DNA from: Alphaproteobacteria bacterium
GTDB taxonomy: Bacteria; Pseudomonadota; Alphaproteobacteria; Rhizobiales; Hyphomicrobiaceae
Length of the DNA: 8,718 bases
Direction: 5' to 3'
Assembly (NCBI GenBank): GCA_005888525.1
Contig: VBAB01000146.1
Location: 1-8,718, forward strand
Shown one piece after another: positions 6,419 to 8,718 of the stretch (positions are counted from its first letter, which is position 1; each line of letters opens with the position of its first letter). The notes beneath the pieces were generated by a model. It was given only the letters and a program-made list of their open reading frames with translations, did no database searches and was not told the DNA's origin. Position numbers and translations under genes: made by a program.

Positions 6419-6628
6419 ATGGCAGAAAGCGTCTACAAGATCATTGAGATCGTCGGCACCAGCCCGACGTCCTGGGAGAAAGCCGCGGCGGCGGCCGTGG
6501 AGCGTGCCTCTTCGACGCTCCGGGACCTGCGCGTCGCCGAGGTCTGCGAGCAGGACGTGACGATCTCCGACGGCAAGGTCGAGTCGTATCGCGTGCGCTT
6601 GAAGATCTCCTTCAAGTTCGAGGATTGA
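6419..6628 (+). CDS. Dodecin-family small flavin-binding protein
   Basis: A 69-residue protein matching the dodecin family in size and pattern. Dodecins are cytoplasmic dodecamers that bind flavins, or in some lineages CoA, and are thought to buffer or store flavin. The beta-alpha-beta-beta plan is visible: VYKIIEIVGTSPTSWE (5-20), the helix KAAAAAVERASSTLRDL (21-37), then the strands RVAEVCEQDVTI (38-49) and ESYRVRLKISFKFED (55-69). The ATG at 6419 has an excellent Shine-Dalgarno sequence, AAAGGAGG (6403-6410), 8 bases upstream; a longer in-frame extension from 6347 is not credible. The aromatic residue that stacks on the flavin in archaeal dodecin (Trp36 of Halobacterium) appears to be Val39 here, within LRVAEV. 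The gene stands alone, divergent from YfhO and convergent with the hydro-lyase, with dense repeats on both sides. Confidence 0.93.
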   Translation: MAESVYKIIEIVGTSPTSWEKAAAAAVERASSTLRDLRVAEVCEQDVTISDGKVESYRVRLKISFKFED

Positions 6629-6634
6629 GACTCG

Positions 6635-6775
6635 TCAGTCGTGAGTGGTGAGTGGTGAGTGGTGAGTGGGCATACGCGGGACGATCCGCGACCACCGGGA
6701 CGATCCGCGACCACTCACGACTGACCACTGGCCACTCACGACTGACCACTGACCACTCACGACTGACCACTCACG
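6635..6775. repeat. Heptamer-based tandem and inverted repeat block
   Basis: The left arm holds TCAGTC followed by four exact GTGAGTG heptamers (6641-6668). The right arm holds three 21-base units (6711-6731, 6732-6752, 6753-6773), each made of three heptamers: CCACTCA, CGACTGA, then CCACTGG, CCACTGA or CCACTCA. The left segment TCAGTCGTGAGTGG (6635-6648) is the exact reverse complement of CCACTCACGACTGA, which begins each right unit, so the block can fold into several alternative long hairpins. It lies between the convergent dodecin and hydro-lyase stop codons and fills that gap, so it may act as a two-way transcription end. Similar short tandem heptamers are known in cyanobacteria (STRR). 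Confidence 0.85.
6677..6714. repeat. Two exact tandem copies of a 19-base unit inside the heptamer block
   Basis: CGGGACGATCCGCGACCAC occurs at 6677-6695 and again, directly adjoining and identical, at 6696-6714. The last four bases of the second copy are the first four of the right-hand heptamer units. The duplication forms the loop between the two complementary arms and looks like a recent slippage product. Confidence 0.85.
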
Positions 6776-6779
6776 CGCT

Positions 6780-7457
6780 TCAAATCACCTCTTCGGTCTT
6801 GTCGTCGGTCTCGCCGTAGCGGCGCAGCGTGGCCGGCTTGGTGCCCGCGTACAGCTTGTCGATGCCGGGCGCGATCTTGGCATTCTCGCGCTCGAACAGC
6901 GAGTTGCCGGCCAGATCGCTGTCGACGAGAAACGGCCCGAAGTTGTCGACCTCCAGCACCCAGATGGCCTGGGCGAGCCCCAGCTCCTCGACCCAGTAGG
7001 TCGCCGCCACGCGCTTGATGCCGCGGCCCAGCAGCGCGCCGGTGCCGTAGCCCACGGTGGTCAGATAGACGGCGTGGTTCGGCACGAAGTGGCGCCTGTA
7101 GACTTCGCTCGTCATGCCGCCCTTGCCGATGATGATGTTGCAGCGGGAGAGCTTGAACCAGCCGTCGAGCCACTTGGCGAAGCGGAAGGAGGCGGTGGCC
7201 GTCACCGCGCCGACGGTGGCGCTGCCGTCGGGGTTCAGGGTCGCCGCCGGCGAGCAGTGGAAGTTGGCGGAGCCCAGGTCTTCCGGGGAGGCCGGCAGCC
7301 CGGCCCCGTCCTCGACCGCGCGCTTGTAGACGCCCTCCCGCGCCGTGTAGACCCGGCCCGTGAGATACACGACCGTGCCGATCTCGAGCGCGGCCAGCTG
7401 TTCCGTCGTCGCCGGCAGCTGCAGGCGGACGGTCTTTAGGGTTGATCCAGCGGACAA
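6780..7457 (-). CDS. Fe-S hydro-lyase beta subunit (class I fumarase C-terminal / tartrate dehydratase TtdB-like)
   Basis: The product resembles the beta domain of Fe-S-dependent class I fumarases and L-tartrate dehydratases, which hydrate or dehydrate dicarboxylic acids together with an alpha domain carrying the [4Fe-4S] cluster. Numbered from TTG 7457 (225 residues), it shows GTVVYLTGRVYTARE (27-41), NFHCSP (65-70), IGKGGM (110-115), a GYGTGALLGRGIKRV stretch (136-150) and the closing VDNFGPFLVDSDLAGNSLFE (170-189), in family order. TTG 7457 has AGGA 6 bases upstream and gives an N-terminus close to E. coli TtdB. An ATG at 7484 adds 9 residues but lies inside a palindromic repeat, which also gives it a GAGG. 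The open frame continues much further upstream only as an antisense-free artefact through the alcohol dehydrogenase. No alpha subunit is in the window, so activity would need a partner encoded elsewhere. The gene follows the dehydrogenase on the same strand. Confidence 0.87.
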   Translation of the reverse strand: MSAGSTLKTVRLQLPATTEQLAALEIGTVVYLTGRVYTAREGVYKRAVEDGAGLPASPEDLGSANFHCSPAATLNPDGSATVGAVTATASFRFAKWLDGWFKLSRCNIIIGKGGMTSEVYRRHFVPNHAVYLTTVGYGTGALLGRGIKRVAATYWVEELGLAQAIWVLEVDNFGPFLVDSDLAGNSLFERENAKIAPGIDKLYAGTKPATLRRYGETDDKTEEVI

Positions 7458-7478
7458 TACGTTTCCTAGCGTTTCACT

Positions 7479-7570
7479 TGTCATCCCGGGCCTCGTGCCC
7501 GGGATCCAGCCATCCGCAAGCGCCGGAGCAAGCGGCACGATGGATCCCGGTGACAAGCACCGGGATGACA
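7479..7570. repeat. Compound palindromic repeat filling the gap between the dehydrogenase and hydro-lyase genes
   Basis: The outer arms TGTCATCCCGG (7479-7489) and CCGGGATGACA (7560-7570) are perfect inverted repeats. Inside are two 7-bp hairpins: CCCGGGC/GCCCGGG (7485-7491 with 7497-7503, loop CTCGT) and CCCGGTG/CACCGGG (7546-7552 with 7558-7564, loop ACAAG). GGGATCCA (7501-7508) also pairs with TGGATCCC (7541-7548). The element can fold as a cruciform or a multi-branched structure. It matches in style the TCATCCCGG...GGATCCAG dispersed repeats common in alphaproteobacterial genomes. It ends 3 bases from the dehydrogenase stop codon, and its left arm carries an ATG in frame with the hydro-lyase. 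Confidence 0.85.
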
Positions 7571-7573
7571 TCC

Positions 7574-8671
7574 TCAGTTGAACACGATCACGCCGCGCGC
7601 TACGCCGCCCGCCATCATCAGCCGGAAGCCTTCGTTGATCTGGTCGAACTTGTAGGTGCGGCTGATCAGGCTGTCGAGGTCGATGCGCTTGTCCATGTCG
7701 AGGTCGGCCAGCACGCCGAAGTCGATCGCCGGGCGGATCGAGCCGTAGTAGGTGCCGGAGAGCGTCTTCTCGCCGTAGACCATGCCGACCGGCGCGATCG
7801 GCGCCCGGGTGGCGAACGAGGGGATGCCCACCAGCACCGCGTGCCCGCCCGGCGCAATGGCATCGACCACCATCACCGCCGTCTTCTCTCCGCCGATGGC
7901 ATCGAAGGCATAGTCGGCGCCCAAGCCGCCGGTCAGCTCCTGCACGCGCTTCACCACGTCCTCGGTCTTGGCGTTGATGGTGTGGGTGGCGCCGAACTCG
8001 CGCGCGAACCCCAACTTGTTGTCGAGCAGGTCGCAGGCGATGATGGTGCGCGCACCGGCGAGCTTGGCGCCCTGCACCACGTTGAGCCCGACGCCGCCGC
8101 AGCCCACCACCAGCACGGATGAGCCGGCCTCGACGTTGGCGTGGCGGATGACGGCGCCGACGCCGGTGGCCACGCTGCAGCCGATGATGGCGGCGTGCGT
8201 CCACGGCAAGTCCTTGCGCACCGATACCACCTGCTCGGCCGGACACACGACCATCTCAGAAAACGTGCCGATGCGCGCCATCTGATTGACAGGCTCGCCG
8301 TTGAGCTTCACGCGCGCCGTGCCGTCGTGCATGCGCCAGCGCGGGGTGTCGTTGTGGCCGATGCACAGCACGGTGCGGCCCTTCGAGCAGTAGCTGCAGT
8401 GCCCGCAATGGGGGCGAAACGAGAAGATGACGTGGTCGCCCTTCCTCACGTTGCTGACCCCGGGGCCCAGCTCGGCGACGATGCCGGCGGCCTCGTGGCC
8501 CAGCACCATCGGCAGCGGCAGGGGCCAGTCGCCGTTCATGATGTGCCAGTCGCTCATGCACACCCCTGCCGCCTTCACCTGCACGCGCACCTCGCCCGCC
8601 CTAGGGCCCTCCTGCTCCAGATCGAGGATCTGCAGCGGCTTGTTGACTTCGGTCAGCACGGCGGCACGCAT
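7574..8671 (-). CDS. Zinc-dependent medium-chain alcohol dehydrogenase
   Basis: A 365-residue MDR-superfamily dehydrogenase, full length, expected to oxidise an alcohol or reduce an aldehyde with NAD(H) in the cytoplasm. Catalytic zinc ligands are C38 (GVCMSD), H59-E60 (LGHEAAG) and C165 (GCSVATG). Structural zinc is held by C89, C92, C95 and C103 (CGHCSYCSKGRTVLC). The Rossmann motif GCGGVG (190-195) is followed by D214, which favours NAD over NADP. The segment around residues 116-141 (DGTARVKLNG...TFSEM) resembles the class III (formaldehyde/glutathione) branch, though the substrate cannot be fixed. I chose ATG 8671 because AAGGAG (complement of 8679-8684) lies 7 bases upstream; an in-frame ATG at 8695 has no comparable site and would add MAIPRRLP. 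The hydro-lyase gene follows on the same strand across a palindromic repeat, so the two may share a transcript. Confidence 0.94.
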   Translation of the reverse strand: MRAAVLTEVNKPLQILDLEQEGPRAGEVRVQVKAAGVCMSDWHIMNGDWPLPLPMVLGHEAAGIVAELGPGVSNVRKGDHVIFSFRPHCGHCSYCSKGRTVLCIGHNDTPRWRMHDGTARVKLNGEPVNQMARIGTFSEMVVCPAEQVVSVRKDLPWTHAAIIGCSVATGVGAVIRHANVEAGSSVLVVGCGGVGLNVVQGAKLAGARTIIACDLLDNKLGFAREFGATHTINAKTEDVVKRVQELTGGLGADYAFDAIGGEKTAVMVVDAIAPGGHAVLVGIPSFATRAPIAPVGMVYGEKTLSGTYYGSIRPAIDFGVLADLDMDKRIDLDSLISRTYKFDQINEGFRLMMAGGVARGVIVFN

Positions 8672-8678
8672 GGGCAGT

Positions 8679-8684
8679 CTCCTT
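8679..8684 (-). promoter_or_regulatory. Shine-Dalgarno site that decides the dehydrogenase start
   Basis: On the minus strand AAGGAG sits 7 bases before ATG 8671, an ideal spacing. It lies inside the reading frame that would begin at ATG 8695, which argues that the longer start is not used. Beyond it, 8685-8718 shows no recognisable promoter or gene. Confidence 0.7.
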
Positions 8685-8718
8685 GGGATGGCCATCTTTT
8701 GTTGGTGGCAGCTTCGCG

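Noticed and set aside
6635..6775. Possible CRISPR array
   Set aside because: The units are 7 and 21 bases and directly adjoining, with no unique spacers and no cas genes nearby.
7442..8122. A 226-codon plus-strand frame opposite the dehydrogenase and repeat
   Set aside because: It is His/Ala/Val-rich antisense reading that starts at the repeat; no domain and no ribosome site.
6780..8246. A long minus-strand open frame joining the hydro-lyase to sequence across the dehydrogenase gene as one 488-residue protein
   Set aside because: The upstream part is an Arg/Gly-rich out-of-frame reading of the dehydrogenase, and the middle translates the palindromic repeat; only the last about 225-234 residues show a real family.

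Overview
The window looks like a GC-rich proteobacterial chromosome, most likely an alphaproteobacterium. This rests on the GC-biased codons, the GTG/TTG start candidates, and intergenic palindromes of the type scattered through alphaproteobacterial genomes. The species cannot be named from the sequence. No tRNA, rRNA, CRISPR array, transposase or phage gene is visible.

Left half (1-5996), envelope glycan or lipid modification. Four plus-strand genes lie in order: the C-terminal part of an alkaline-phosphatase/sulfatase-superfamily membrane enzyme (cut by the window edge), a polyprenyl-phosphate GT2 glycosyltransferase with two C-terminal membrane helices (922-1971), a YdjC/NaxD/HpnK-type carbohydrate deacetylase (2048-2902), and a GtrA-type small membrane protein (2906-3343). 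They converge on a minus-strand YfhO-family GT-C-like membrane protein of about 790 residues (3624-5996). Read together they make a plausible pathway: charge a polyprenyl phosphate with a sugar, N-deacetylate the sugar, flip the lipid-linked sugar, and transfer it outside the membrane. The logic is that of ArnC/ArnD/ArnEF/ArnT, or of the Francisella FlmF2/NaxD/FlmK galactosamine route, but built from different families at the flip and transfer steps. The 280-base gap between the convergent genes holds hairpins and an imperfect direct repeat rather than a gene.

Middle (5997-6779). A 422-base gap holds two consecutive, related long palindromes and a candidate promoter for a small dodecin gene (6419-6628). 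Dodecin is followed by about 140 bases of heptamer-based tandem and inverted repeats, which separate it from a convergent minus-strand pair.

Right half (6780-8671), minus strand. A zinc-dependent medium-chain alcohol dehydrogenase is followed by a beta-subunit-only Fe-S hydro-lyase (fumarase class I / tartrate dehydratase TtdB type). The space between them is almost entirely one compound palindromic repeat. That repeat also supplies an alternative ATG and a Shine-Dalgarno-like GAGG for the downstream gene. No alpha (Fe-S ligand) subunit is present in the window.

The most interesting points are the non-canonical Arn/NaxD-like module, the repeat that overlaps the hydro-lyase start, and the heptamer repeat block.
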